From the NCBI GenBank assembly GCA_000727475.1, contig KL647290.1, positions 1,982,910 to 2,046,909 on the forward strand: 64,000 bases of DNA, written 5' to 3'. This stretch comes from Sarcocystis neurona. Lineage: Eukaryota > Apicomplexa > Conoidasida > Eucoccidiorida > Sarcocystidae. Under the pieces are notes generated by a model. That model did not search any database. It was not told the origin of the DNA and saw only the letters and a program-made list of their open reading frames with translations. The stretch's first letter is position 1; every line of letters starts with the position of its first letter. Positions 25,803 to 36,949 of the stretch are shown piece after piece. The translations under genes and the position numbers were made by a program.

Positions 25803-27234
25803 CTACTTATTTCTTGGCTCCGCTGGTGCAGGTCAAGCGCAGATGCGTCCTCCCGGCACCAACCCCGTGTTGACTGAATAAACACGCACCTTGCACGTAC
25901 AGGTATGACCAGAGTTGGTTGACGGAGTCGACCTGGATATCCGCTTTGCGTAGTTTTGTGATATGCGAACGCACCCAAATATAGTGCATGGTGTCAGAGG
26001 GGAGGTCTGTGTGGCATGACTGTGCACGTGTCTGTTGAGAATACATATGCGTATCTGCTACGTATGCGCCGAAGTTCCTTCAGCGCCGCTGCACACACCT
26101 GCTATCTCCCTGATTCGTGTGTAGCGAAATTTACATCTGTCCTGCAAATCGACCTGCTACCTGTGCTAGGGGTAAACACCTATAAATTTACACGAAGGGC
26201 CCACTGTACAGATGCTACTAAATTCAACATTGTTCGCACCAACCCGTCCTATCCATTGTGCATGCTTAGCAAAGACACCGTCTGCAATTCAGGTTTCTCA
26301 TCCGCACCTGCGTTAGTGTCCATGCGTGAACCATGCGGAGTTGCCTCGGGTATTTGCAAGTATGGACAGGTGTGCACGCGAAGTCAAGCAGAAACCAATG
26401 TCCACGAACACTGGCACAAAATCACTTCTATAGAAGATGACATGCGCCCTAGAGACGGCTTGTACGAGTGGAAAAGTACACGCGCTCACTTTCTGTGCTT
26501 CTCCGTGGACACGCGTGTACCTCACATATATACATATATATATATATATGACATATATGTGTAAGCACATGTACGTAATGATAGGGGGCCCTCTGTCCGT
26601 GGTTGTATACGACGAAGTCTGGACATGTAGGTACTTACAACCGACCACGATATTTCCAGCTCGGACGTGTACGCTTACGTCTAACGCTCAAAGAGGCGCA
26701 CACGTGGAGGTACAGCTTTTCTGTATGTTTAACGGACACCCGTCTACAAATGTGTGCTCTGCGCATACTCACATATCCCGAGACACATACACGGGTGAAG
26801 AGACACGCATAGTAACGTAGAGGTGTATAGTCTTCGGTCGCTGATGAGCCTCGATAAATTGGTGACTTCCACTGCTGTCTGCCACTGCCTGTCAGTGCGT
26901 GCATACACGGATGACTGAGGTATTTGACGTTTGCCAGCAGTCACTCGTCAATGTATGCACGCTCGCCTCCGCTCGTTGTAAGCTTAGGCATTATGGGGAA
27001 GAAGAAGCCTGGTGAGTTAGTGCTCACAACGCGATCTGCGCGTCCACAGGTGTGTACGACGCGCTGTTGTTCACAAGCGTCCACGCCCCTGAACCTGGCT
27101 AAAATATGCATGGGGAAGTGGACGGATAACACCCGGAGCTCATCCACGCTGAATATCCTCCAGTATGCACACTGGTGCCGGATTGTCGCTGCCGCTGTTG
27201 CTGCGCTGTTGCGTCGCTGCTGCCACCGCTGCAT
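25803..27234 (-). CDS. Multi-exon unrecognised protein (N- and C-terminal exons found)
   Basis: Four minus-strand exons are proposed. Exon 1 (27234-27095) begins with ATG (MQRWQQRRNSAATAAATIRH) and ends in phase 2. Exon 2 starts at 26888 after a ctgacag acceptor in phase 2 and reads QWQTAVEVTNLSRLISDRRL. A penultimate exon (26006-25890), phase 1 to phase 1, reads MHYIWVRSHITKLRKADIQV. A 20-base last exon (25822-25803) reads AEPRNK and then TAG. The junction of exons 1 and 2 and that of the last two exons keep frame. The link between 26.8 and 26.0 kb is missing. The pieces are helical and hydrophilic. I do not recognise the family. The plus-strand frames here are richer in Cys and His and look like shadows. 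Confidence 0.35.
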
Positions 27235-27542
27235 GTAAGGCTAATGCTGGGCTCGGTTTCTGCTAGAAGTATATATCTCACTCCCTCTCTCCATATATAT
27301 ATATATATAGATGGACGTGGCTATTACCGTGCTGATAGCGGTGTGTGAGCGTACGACTCTCCTACTGTTGCCATGCTGCCGCACTGGTGTTGCTGAGCGG
27401 GAGTGTAACGTCGTGGATGATGAAGCCTTGCATCTCTCTGCTGCTGTGGTACCGCTAAGTCAATTTTGCACGCAGGGTAGTGCATTTTCGCGGGGCATTC
27501 AATCACTCCAGCGATGCAAATGAGCGCTTTACGGCAATCAAG

Positions 27543-27822
27543 AGCTCACGAAGAGCAATGTGTTGGATCTTTCAACACCATCAACTTCTTAAGAACAAAG
27601 GTGTCTGACAGAAGCTCACGAAGAGCAATGTGTCCGGTCTTTCAACACCATCAAATTCTTAAGAACAAAGGTGTCTGACAGAAGCTCACGAAGAGCAATG
27701 TGTCCGATCTTTCAACACCATCAAATTCTTAAGAACAAAGGTGTCTGACAGAAGCTCACGAAGAGCAATGTGTCCGATTTTTCGACGCCATCAAATTCTT
27801 AAGAACAAAAATGTCTGAATGA
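27543..27822. repeat. 70-bp tandem repeat, four copies
   Basis: The unit starts AGCTCACGAAGAGCAATGTG and ends near GTGTCTGACAG. It recurs with starts at about 27543, 27613, 27683 and 27753. Copies two and three are nearly identical. Copies one and four carry a few substitutions, as expected at the edges of an array. It contains no open frame across the array and lies just upstream of a second tandem repeat. Confidence 0.9.
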
Positions 27823-27896
27823 AGGAACAAGCTCCGTACACGACAAGGTCACACTCATAAAAACAAACATCATTCACAAACTGAAGTAGTTTTCCA

Positions 27897-28250
27897 GAGC
27901 TACAGATGAGAAGACGACCAGCAGCAAAACTGCTGCAATCCAACGCACACAACCCTGCTACTCTTGCCTTCCTGGACGCTTCGCTGTTGCTACCTTTTTA
28001 CTTGATGCTCTGCCGTTGTTGGCTTTTCCCTCTTCTGCTGCTGCCCTCTGCTCTGCTGGTGGTACTTTCCAGCAGAGCTGCAGAAGGGCAGACGACTAGC
28101 AACAAAACTGGTGCAAGTCAGCGCACGCTATCCTGCTATTCTTGTTCGCCTGGACGCTTCACTGTTGCTACCTTTTTACTTGTGACGCTTTGCCGTTGTT
28201 GGCTTTTCCCTCCTCTACTGCTCCCCCCTGTTCTGCTGCTGGTACTTTCC
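27897..28250. repeat. 178-bp direct repeat, two diverged copies
   Basis: Two copies begin with GAGCT(A/G)CAGA at 27897 and 28075 and share long blocks, including CTGTTGCTACCTTTTTACTT and GCCGTTGTTGGCTTTTCCCT, ending in GTACTTTCC. A plus-strand frame of 267 codons (27906-28709) spans them. It translates to Leu-rich, Cys-containing sequence and differs by indels between copies, so I read it as a by-product of a pyrimidine-rich repeat rather than a gene. Confidence 0.8.
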
Positions 28251-30751
28251 TTTCGAATGAGATTGCCGCTTCACTGGCTCTCTCTTCACTCCCGTCTTCG
28301 CAGTTTCTGTTGCTTTCCACTCGAGTTACCCAGTTCCTGCATTCACTTTATCTCTCTCGCTGCTCTGGTGCTTCTATGGTTTTCTACTATTACTACTACT
28401 ACTACTTTTCGCCACCGTCTCTTCTCAGAACAGCCTAATACATGCCACACTTTTCTTTGGTGGTTCCCTGCTTCGGGGCTCGACTCGTTCGCGGACAGAA
28501 GTGCGACCGACTCGCCTAGTGCTCTGACTTGCAACCGCACCATCCATCACCTTAGAAGTACCCAGCGGCCAGGTTACTACCTGATTCAGACGCAAGCCAA
28601 CTCCAGCACCACTCTGCTGCTGAGGCCTTTACTGTTACAGCACCTGCTGCGGTACTTGCACACATGCAGTGGTACTATGACGTGTATTCTGTCCTTTAAC
28701 ACGTTTTAAGTCTACGGAACCACTCACTACCTTGAACCTAGGCTTCCCGCCTGTTTCACTCGTGGCCCAGGCGAAACTCCTGCAACAGCTGTTGATTTGC
28801 TCGCATACATTAGTGTACTCTTCCGAAAACTACGAACCCGTAAAATCAATGTATGAAGGAGTCACTACGTACACGTATGTGTGGACGTGCGCAAGGATGC
28901 AGTCAAGTAGAGATAGCAGCATACGTATGGAGAGGTAAACTAGACACTAAATCACATAAATGTTACTATAGATATAAATACGTATATTTTACAGACATGT
29001 GTACGTGACGATACAAGGCAACTTAGTGTGCATGCACATACACGTGTGCTACACATATACGTATGTGTACATCCACAGTCGAAAATGTGTGGTAAGCATC
29101 ATCATTTTAACAACCATCCAAGACGGTATTCTGTCGTGGGAGCTACCCTGCACTGCATCACCTGGAGGACGGCAAATGCCCTGAACACGCGTCTGTTTCT
29201 GTACACTGTAGCCCCCCCTAGAAATCGGAAATATAGAGGGCGCGTCCAAAGGAGCTGCTCAGATGCGTATGCACGTCGTTGCTCCAGTTCACGTAGAAGC
29301 ATGAACTGGTCATGTGAACACCCAGAGAATACTCATATATACGCCTATACATTTGTAGTGAAAACATATAAAATAGTCACGCGTACACAGTAGCCTACTA
29401 GGACGCATATCTACATACGTATGAATTATCGAACTAAATCCACTTACTCTAAAATATCGGTTTTCCCTGCTCAACAAACGTAGCCACCGCTGACACAAAC
29501 ACACTTGATACATATGTACCTACACAGTGGTTAGTCTAGGTAGTACGCAGTTGCATGTTGCTAGACTCGCCTCCGGTTAAAGTGGGGTCCCGTTTATTTG
29601 CTCCTGCCGCCACTACTGCTACTGCTGCTTCGCAAAGGGACATCGCATACGCGACGAACGCTTCGTGGCCTTCGCTCCGACGTAGAGATTTTCTGTGGGG
29701 TGTGTACGTGCGGCGGTTCACGAGAAGAAAATCCATTCTTCGACGAACCCGACCGGTCCCTGGCTTCTTTCCCAGCAGCGGTAACAGCCGTAGGAAAGTT
29801 GCACCCGCAACAGCTGTTTCGGAGCAGGAGCACAAGCTGGACAGGAGATGCGGAGCAGCAGTAACAGCTGTGCAGAGAAGCACCATTTTCCATTGGAGAC
29901 GGCCACGATAGCAGCCTCCTACATTCGAGGTACCATCTCTATGTGTGCGCTGTGCAAGTATTGCTAGTGGTGATGCTGCCGCACTTCATGCTACACCAGG
30001 GTAGCTGATGGTGCACCGTTGAAGGAAGACTGCTGGTGCCGCGACGTCTACAAGTAGACACCGCTACTACTGCACTCCCGTCGTGCAAGACAGACGCTAG
30101 TTGGCCGCCCTGCTCCTGGCTGCTGTCCCTTTTTCTAGCACTGGCAGTGTCTCTGCTACCGTGACTTTTTTCCCCCCTGCGAGTGCTTGTGGCTTACGCC
30201 CTCCAGCTGTCAATTGTTCCTTCGCTGCTATGCTTCGCGGTGCTCGTGCTGTAACACGGTGGTATGATGATCTGAAAAAGCCGTTACGTATTTTAACTCG
30301 TGTTCCCCTCTCTGCGGCCACCTTCTAAGGGTCCATCACTTGCTAACATAACCCGCTTGCCCCTGCGGCCCTGCTGCGGCGGCTGCAGCAACCGCAGCGG
30401 ACACTGTAGCACCTGTTTTCCGCCTTTGTAACCCACGAACAGAAGAAGCAGCGAAATTAGTACCGCTGCACATCAACGAAACTTTGTCTCCCCAACACAG
30501 TGCGCATACTGATCTACCCGGCGCGCAGTCACACCCCTTGCCGCGGTGCCCGAGTTGCTGCTGTTGCCCCCTCATTATTACGTCGACCTCTACAAGAACA
30601 GGTCGTCCCCCGTGCCACTTTTGTTGCAGCTCCGGGCACGGCAGCAGGAAGAGGGGCTGCCTCTGCAGCCCAGGTAGGACTTGTGGGGTCGGCATGATGC
30701 ACTCGGTTGTCCTGCACTTTGTCTTGTACGCCGCCGCGTGCTCCTCCGCAT
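28251..30751. other. No confident gene; pyrimidine-rich and microsatellite DNA
   Basis: 28250-28440 is CT-rich with a (TAC)n run near 28390. Between 29540 and 29910 open frames overlap on both strands and three frames, and no splice signals decide among them. The plus-strand frame from 29555 (VYVRRFTRRKSILRRTRPVP and onward) is the best of these. 30100-30750 has GC-rich frames on both strands, without a clear choice. It lies downstream of the minus-strand gene ending at 30752. Confidence 0.3.
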
Positions 30752-31574
30752 CTATGCTATGTAGTACAGCGGTGCAGGACACGTCCCCATGAGGACGGGC
30801 ACAGTGGCGGGCGCGGTTACGAACACAGGAGGTGGAGGAGGAGATATTACAGTTACTTTAGGGGGAGGAGGAACCACAACGTTATACACTGGCGTCGTAG
30901 TATAACAAACAGCCGGCTGCTGGACTGTGATGGTGGCTGGCTGCGCGACAGTCACCTGCTGTGGTACAATGTACACCGGAGAAGTTATCAGCGCCATGGC
31001 TGCGCCTGTGTCAACAATGACCTGCTGTTGCCGCTCACGTAAACCTCCACGTCCAGCTGCCGCTGCCCCCTGCCAGCTGTGTAGACTGGCTGTGGCTGCT
31101 GCGACAGATGGGTTGCTCCGGCTGCTGCTGCGCTCCTGTCGTCCTGCTGCTGTAATCGGTGCCGCCGCCACAGAAGGTTCAGGTACGAAGAGCGATCCAG
31201 GCTCACGACTCGTCTGCAGAAGAATAATGTATAAACCAAGGTGCACACCTGTACAAACCGTTGTCACGCTGATGCGGTGTGATGACTTGTAGCATTCTCA
31301 CACGTTGCCGTGCTGGTGATGCTCGTTGCTTCTGCAGGTCCTCGCGCTTCCGCTGCTGGGGCTTTCTGACTGGGCGCTGCTGCTTGTACTGCGCTGCTGG
31401 GATTGGCAGGACTTTTCGGTGTCCAGCCGCTTTGCTGTGATGCAGGGACGCGTTGTGCGTTGCTGCAGTCAAGTTGCCGCCGTTATTCCTGCAAGATCTA
31501 CCCTGGGTGTCGCTGCAGCTTGCGCTGCTACTGCTGTTGGTTCTCCTGCCGCCGCTGCTGCTACTGATACGTGC
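30752..31574 (-). CDS. Val/Pro-rich protein, C-terminal two exons
   Basis: The last exon (31213-30752) is a 154-codon minus-strand frame ending in TAG. Its second half is a striking Val/Pro/Thr-rich region: SPVYIVPQQVTVAQPATI, later TPVYNVVVPPPPKVTVI, then SPPPPPVFVTAPATVPVLM. The preceding exon ends at 31302 with a strong gtgaga donor in phase 0, matching the phase-0 cttctgcag acceptor at 31214 across an 88-base intron. It is basic and Gln-rich (LPIPAAQYKQQRPVRKPQQR). The frame stays open upstream to about 31574 through a Ser run without an ATG, so more 5' sequence is expected. The repeated PV(Y/F) xVxP pattern resembles the Val/Pro-rich modules of alveolin-type inner membrane complex proteins of apicomplexans, but this is a loose likeness, not a domain match. 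Confidence 0.5.
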
Positions 31575-31858
31575 TGACCCGCAACAGAACAGCTATATGG
31601 ACGTTGGGACCCAAAAGTGATACGGTAGAAGATTGACATCGCCCACTACAGGAGGAGAGACGATCACAGCACGATGAAAGGACGCATTCCACCACCGAAT
31701 ATAAAGATATGTGATGAGGAAACAACTGGTGCTACGCCACTGTAGCCTGGAAGCCGGCAGCTGCCCGCATATCCACAACAACGCTACGTTTAGCCTGCAG
31801 AAGCAAGAGAACAGCATCACGGGCAGTAGCAGTAACAGCATTAGTAGTTGTAGTAAAG

Positions 31859-32723
31859 ATGGGCTTGCATTCCCAGCACCGTCTCATCATCTGCAGCAGT
31901 AAGCTGCGGACGTCTCACAACGGCGACACCAGTAGTACCGGCGCAGCAGCACCTGCTGCGCCAGCAGCAGCAGCAGCAGTCGCGGCAGCGCTGTTTGTAC
32001 AAGCAGCAGCCGGAGCAGCACCAGCGGGCCCGCCTATTGTACGCAGAGTAGCAGAAGGAATAGCAACAAGCGACGCACACAGGGGAAAAAAACTAAACAC
32101 TTACTGTCTTTCTGTGGCTTGTATCGTAGGACTTGGAGAAGAAGACCAGTTTTTGTCGTCCCATACAAGAGGTAGCCCTTCGGAAAGCGTCCTGGCCTCG
32201 TAGAACACAGATCGCCTATATGGGGAGAAGATGGATCCGTTTCGATTATCCATGCACCCGCGACGCATCGATCTGCGAGCGCGCTGCTAACTATCGCGTC
32301 GAAATTTCGAACAAGTGGGCGTGTCCTGTTGCTGTTGCGTTTTCGTTGCAGAAATCCCCCCAGGATGAACCGGATACGATAGAAGCTCTGAGGACACTCG
32401 TGGTAGAAGCTGCAGGACCGTCGACTTGCGCAGCGAAAGGAGCAGCAGTGGCACTGCGGCGGCTGCAGCAATTTAATACGGCGATCGGCAGCACGACGGA
32501 AGCAGCAAAACCTACAAAAACACGTGAAGCCGTAACAGCACCAACAGATGCAGCAGGAGCTGCATTACCAGATGCAGCAAAACAAGCACCAGACGACGCG
32601 GAAGAAGCAGCAGCAACAGATGTACTAGCAGCGCAAGTAGTAACACAGAAGCCCCACCGACGCAGCACTACGTGTCAGAGGTATCGCAGCAGCAGTAGTA
32701 GGAGCAATCCTGGGGCGATGTGA
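31859..32723 (+). CDS. Ala-rich unrecognised protein
   Basis: A plus-strand gene divergent from the Val/Pro-rich gene. An ATG at 31859 opens a frame with a poly-Ala stretch from GCA codons (about residues 30-55) followed by GPPIVRRVAEGIATSDAH. A gtagga donor after 32125 and a ttcgttgcag acceptor before 32352 join it in phase 0 to a 3' exon beginning KSPQDEPDTIEALRTLVVEA and ending in TGA at 32721. The second exon is acidic and Ala-rich (PDAAKQAPDDAEEAAATDVL). An alternative start at ATG 31714 requires an unlikely 34-base intron. The middle of the gene could instead be read through in the frame from 32133, so the central structure is uncertain. No family was recognised. Confidence 0.4.
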
Positions 32724-35700
32724 AGAGATGTCACTTGTGGAGCGGATTGCTTATCATTTGAATTCAGGAAATAACTGACGGTGTATGTGGATGTCAGGAC
32801 CGAGGGGGGACAGACACATGGCTATCTGAATACGCGATACAGCTAGTGGATTGGCACAGGCAGGGTATTTCTCGCGATGCTTCGTATCATTTGTTTAGTG
32901 TCTATCCGTACATGTATATCTGGACAAGTGGCCTCATTAATATGAATACACGGCCAACTGCATCGAAATATCCCCACCCTCTCTAAGCTGAGAAACGGCC
33001 ACAGGAAGTATATGTATGTAATGAAGACATGACTCCCCTATTACCTCATGCACATGTTTCTGTTCCCGTGCTTTCACGTACCTACATAGACATTCGTAAA
33101 CACGTAACGATACAGGCCCACGCAAAGGTTTCAATTTAGGGGCCGGACAGGGATGGACATCAGTTAGGAAGCCGTCATGAACAGGGACGTACGTACGTCC
33201 ACGTGTATCTGTAGATGTCTGGACGTGTAGACATGGAGTGCTGACACGCGGCTGCTGCATGGGTTATGCCCAACTGCGGCACGGTGTAACCACGACCACA
33301 CTGTGATGGATCAAGTTCTGTGCGCATTGTCGTGATTACGTATACATCCATCGTAGCACATTATATATGTATCGAAGTAGTACACGCTGTCGCACGTGAT
33401 CCACACGTGTATATACGTGTACATGTATCTATGTAACAACACCCGCGTGCTTACGAGGACGCGTGATATCAGGCACAGGAATGAAACCGATAGGACCTTG
33501 ATACTATCGTCTTGACTATATAGTGTGATGCAGGGAAGCGAACGGGACACGACATTACGCTTGTGCGTCTGCATGTAACTGTCATGCATGACTGAATGTG
33601 TATTTTTGTGGGTGGAATGCAACTTGCAGTTCTCATGCCAGTTCTTCAGGTTCCTTCATACGCACACAAAGATTTACGCACATATATGTGCACACGTCAT
33701 ACGCACACAAAGATTTACGCACATACATGTGCACACGTGTATGTGTATAGGTGAGTGTAACACATCTTGTGTGTATACACGTCTTCGTATCAAGTCGGTG
33801 AATACACTGGATTGAGGCCGCCTACGCTTACATCTCACCGGCGAGCCGTGGGTGCTAGTATACTCGTAGATGAATATGCGCACTCTCTTGGGGAGCACTT
33901 ACATATTCGGCGCTCTCAAAGTAGCACGCACCACTACATGCGCAGGCATGTACTGTATGTGTACCCCTGAGTATATAGAGGTCCATCCATATATTTTATA
34001 CGAATCCACAGACCCAGTGCGGATTCACGTATACAGGTGTTTCGCACAGCGTCCACGTAGTGATGTGTCAAATGTAATGCAGCAACACACACAAGAACAT
34101 GCACGCCTATCTCCTTTGCAATAACACATCCCCGTGGCCCGGAAGGTGGGCCTCGTGATTTATACGTGGGTATACATGTGCTGGTGATTCAACAGACGGA
34201 ACAACTTCCCATTTGTCGCCGTGTTTCCATACAGTGAAGGGAAGGCTGTTCCTTAGTAATGCTACAATTGCGAACTATGCTTAAACCTGGACTATTACTA
34301 CTACTACTACCACTACTACTCGTGTCATAACAACTGCAGCAACTTATACGGCATATATTCAGACTGAGCAACCACAGCAGCAGCTACGTATATAAACTTC
34401 CTTGCTGCAGGTGCAGGCTAGAATACGTGCATTCGTCATGTTATACTACTGCGGCAACTTCTACTACTGCCACTACTCCCCCGAGTACTTCCGCGACGTA
34501 CACTTCAGTAACAGCAGCTTCTTCTACTCCTTCGTGGCAGTATGTAACAGCTGATTTCTCGGACTGGCCACATGCCCACCAGCAAGCGTTTGACCCTGAA
34601 TCAACTATTTGTTGCCGATATCGGCAGCGTGCGCCGCTTGAGATTATACAGGCAAAATGCGTGGTTCTGCATTTATGCGTGAAAATCTCGTGCATGTGTC
34701 CTGACGGACAGAAACGAGCCTCCGCACTGTTGCACTCATCTAGGCACCGCTGCGGGGAACGCAGCTGCGGTTGTGCTTGACTGTAGAGACAGAAACAGGA
34801 ATTCGAAGGAACCAGTAAACCGTATGCAGCACACGTGCTAGAAGGAACTCTCACTTTCCACATCATCAAACCGCGAATAAACACACAGGCGAGATACGTT
34901 GGTGTTCGTAAGAGGTAGACATACAGATGCCCACTACTTTAGATGAGTCGTTATACTGCGGACGTGAACTCGTGTGCACACGGAAAGGGAAAGACAAGCT
35001 TTCTGTCTGAATGTAATACTGGGAGTGTCTCCGGCCTAAAGGTAGGCAAATCTGTCTTTCTCCATATTCGTATGTAGCAACGAGTGTGCAGCGGATAGGG
35101 ACGCGCACGGTACAGACGGTTATTGAAGGTAGAACTGGGCAGGCGGGCGCGCGGGAAAATGCACGCGCATATACGCGTATATACAGGATATGTCGAGTAA
35201 AGAAGGTGTATTGTTCCATCTGTTGACAGGCATATCTAATTTTTCCATGTGCAGACAAACATGCGGAACGTTTCCTTTTAATATCTAAGTACACGCATAC
35301 ACGGCATTTTTAACTCTCATCCGCTAACCTGCTGTTCTAGCAGGAAATAAGAGTCGTACACATATTCGCATATATATGCAGGGCTAAAAATGTAAGTACC
35401 TTCAGCCTGCTTGTGTCCACATGTAAACATGTGTCTACTACCTTCAGCCTCTAAAGCTGCAAATACCAGAACATATAAATAGGCGCACATCCATACGTGC
35501 GCGCATAAGTGTTATGCATGCGTAAACACAGCTACGTACACTTTCGCGTCTTCATTAAAATTCGCCTACATACCTGTGCGCATCCATGGACTCACACGCA
35601 CAAATGCAGCTGTAAACCCCTTCGTCTCACCGTTTGTAAGATTCTGTCATTGCCAGTCTAAGCGTGTATCCACACCCACGCAAAGGAGATGTGCAGCAAG

Positions 35701-36338
35701 TAGGTAGAAAGGCACCAACACAGACAATCCGGTATCTAACTCAGCGACTTCCTCTGGTATCTGTCCCGCATGCATTTTTCTTCTAGTTTTCAGAGGAGAT
35801 CGTCACTTTACCCCAGTAGGGTGCGCGCGCACGAAGGAGCCCTCCTCGGTCTTTCTCTGTGTGTACGCATATTACAAATGCATGTGTACGTCCGCGCTCT
35901 CTGGCACAGATACCCCCCAAATCTGCGCTGCCTATACGGGTGTCAACCAGATAGGGTTGGCCTCGCATACGTTGTATACTTTGAACACAAATGTACAAGT
36001 TCCCTGTACCGCTTCGATTACTCCTACGTCTATATGGATGTCTGTGTATATCTATGCACCTTAAACATATATATATGTATACCGTGAGTGTGCACGTAAG
36101 TGTGCTTCAGATGCCTGTGTATACCCCTCCTTATGAAAGGACGTACATGTACTTATATGGACACTTCATTATAGAATTCGTCTGTCTATAGAACGACGAG
36201 ATGTCTGCCTGAGGTACACTGTCCCATATTAACATATATATTCATATAATATAAAACAAGCGTACATAGATTGACAGACTTTATAACACCCGTCGTGTGC
36301 AGGGGAGAAACGAACGCGCGCATGCATGTGAAGGGAAG
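32724..36338. other. Long gap with microsatellites and one Tyr/Phe-rich frame
   Basis: No assembled gene. It holds a 41-bp tandem duplication at 33658-33741, TACG/TATA microsatellites near 33360-33440 and 36065-36080, and a short Tyr/Phe-rich plus-strand frame at 34411-34554. The latter starts after an ideal cttgctgcag acceptor and ends at a TGA. A minus-strand Val-rich frame overlaps it. Neither could be extended. Confidence 0.35.
33658..33741. repeat. 41-bp tandem duplication
   Basis: The sequence CATACGCACACAAAGATTTA followed by CGCACATA(T/C)ATGTGCACACGT occurs twice in tandem, with CGCACACAAAG starting at 33661 and 33702. It is non-coding and palindrome-rich. Confidence 0.8.
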
Positions 36339-36566
36339 ATGCGGCGTGCGGTGGCGCCTTCGGGCCGTTGCACGGTTGCACTGGATTTGTTCCACGTATG
36401 TCATTTTTTTCGTCCTCAATTCGGTAATAAGTTAGGTTTTTTTCGTTGTCTTCAACCAGAAGACCACTCGCGGTTCACAGGAACCCGTCCCGTCTCCAGA
36501 AGAACGTCGTTCACGCTGAAAAGAAGAAGAGAGGAAGCGCAAAGAGACTCTGCAAATTTCTTCTGA
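36339..36566 (+). CDS. Small basic protein or terminal exon, unrecognised
   Basis: A plus-strand frame from ATG 36339 to TGA 36566 encodes 75 residues. Its last third is strongly basic and reads like coding sequence (TGTRPVSRRTSFTLKRRREE, ending SANFF). A 36-base segment with intron-like ends (gtaata to caaccag, 36424-36459) is a multiple of three, so the frame is open whether or not it is removed. A tgtgcag acceptor at 36302 could make this the last exon of a larger gene. The gene is convergent with the minus-strand gene ending at 36616. Confidence 0.35.
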   Translation: MRRAVAPSGRCTVALDLFHVCHFFRPQFGNKLGFFRCLQPEDHSRFTGTRPVSRRTSFTLKRRREEAQRDSANFF

Positions 36567-36615
36567 CCTATCACGGGACAAATCGGTCATTTTTTCATTA
36601 AAATCTAGTGGAACG

Positions 36616-36949
36616 TCACACCGAGTATATGGTGGCCGAGAGTGCAACTACAGAATCTGGTGCTTGTCGAATCTGAATCTCGAAGAAGCGTCCATCCGCA
36701 GCAGAACGGATGTAGTCGCAGAGAGCAGTTGAAGAGAGCATGCGCACATGTATATCTAATTATGTGTCTATCTTTTTTTATACCTATGTATGTATGTATA
36801 TTAGTTCTACTGTCACATTTACAGGAAGCAGCTCTAGAGAGGAACGTGACTCCAAGGGGCTTTTTTCGTAGAAGCGCGTCCGAAAATGGGGTGGCTCTGT
36901 TGGCAGCCGCCGGCTTTCTCTTTGTGTCGCTTTTCACCTCCCCACTCAG
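36616..36949 (-). CDS. 3' exons of an unrecognised minus-strand gene
   Basis: An exon at 36949-36823 enters in phase 0 after a tgtttatag acceptor and ends in phase 1 at a gtaaat donor. It reads SDTKRKPAAANRATPFSDAL and then LLRKKPLGVTFLSRAAS. A last exon (36662-36616), entered in phase 1 after cgacaag, adds PDSVVALSATIYSV and TGA. The frame is kept. Composition is basic with no repeats. More exons should lie to the right, but the first plausible ones there are obscured by GCA tracts. No family was recognised. Confidence 0.4.

Noticed and set aside
27543..27822. A CRISPR-like array, because of regular repeats.
   Set aside because: The 70-base units are contiguous, with no unique spacers, and the genome is eukaryotic.
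27906..28709. A 267-codon plus-strand open frame.
   Set aside because: It spans two diverged copies of a 178-bp repeat and CT-rich DNA, and the translation is Leu/Cys-rich with no splice or family support.
31039..31248. A 35-base intron in the Val/Pro-rich gene followed by a different reading frame.
   Set aside because: A stronger gtgaga donor at 31301 gives an 88-base intron in phase 0 and keeps the frame that repeats the PVYxVxP pattern.
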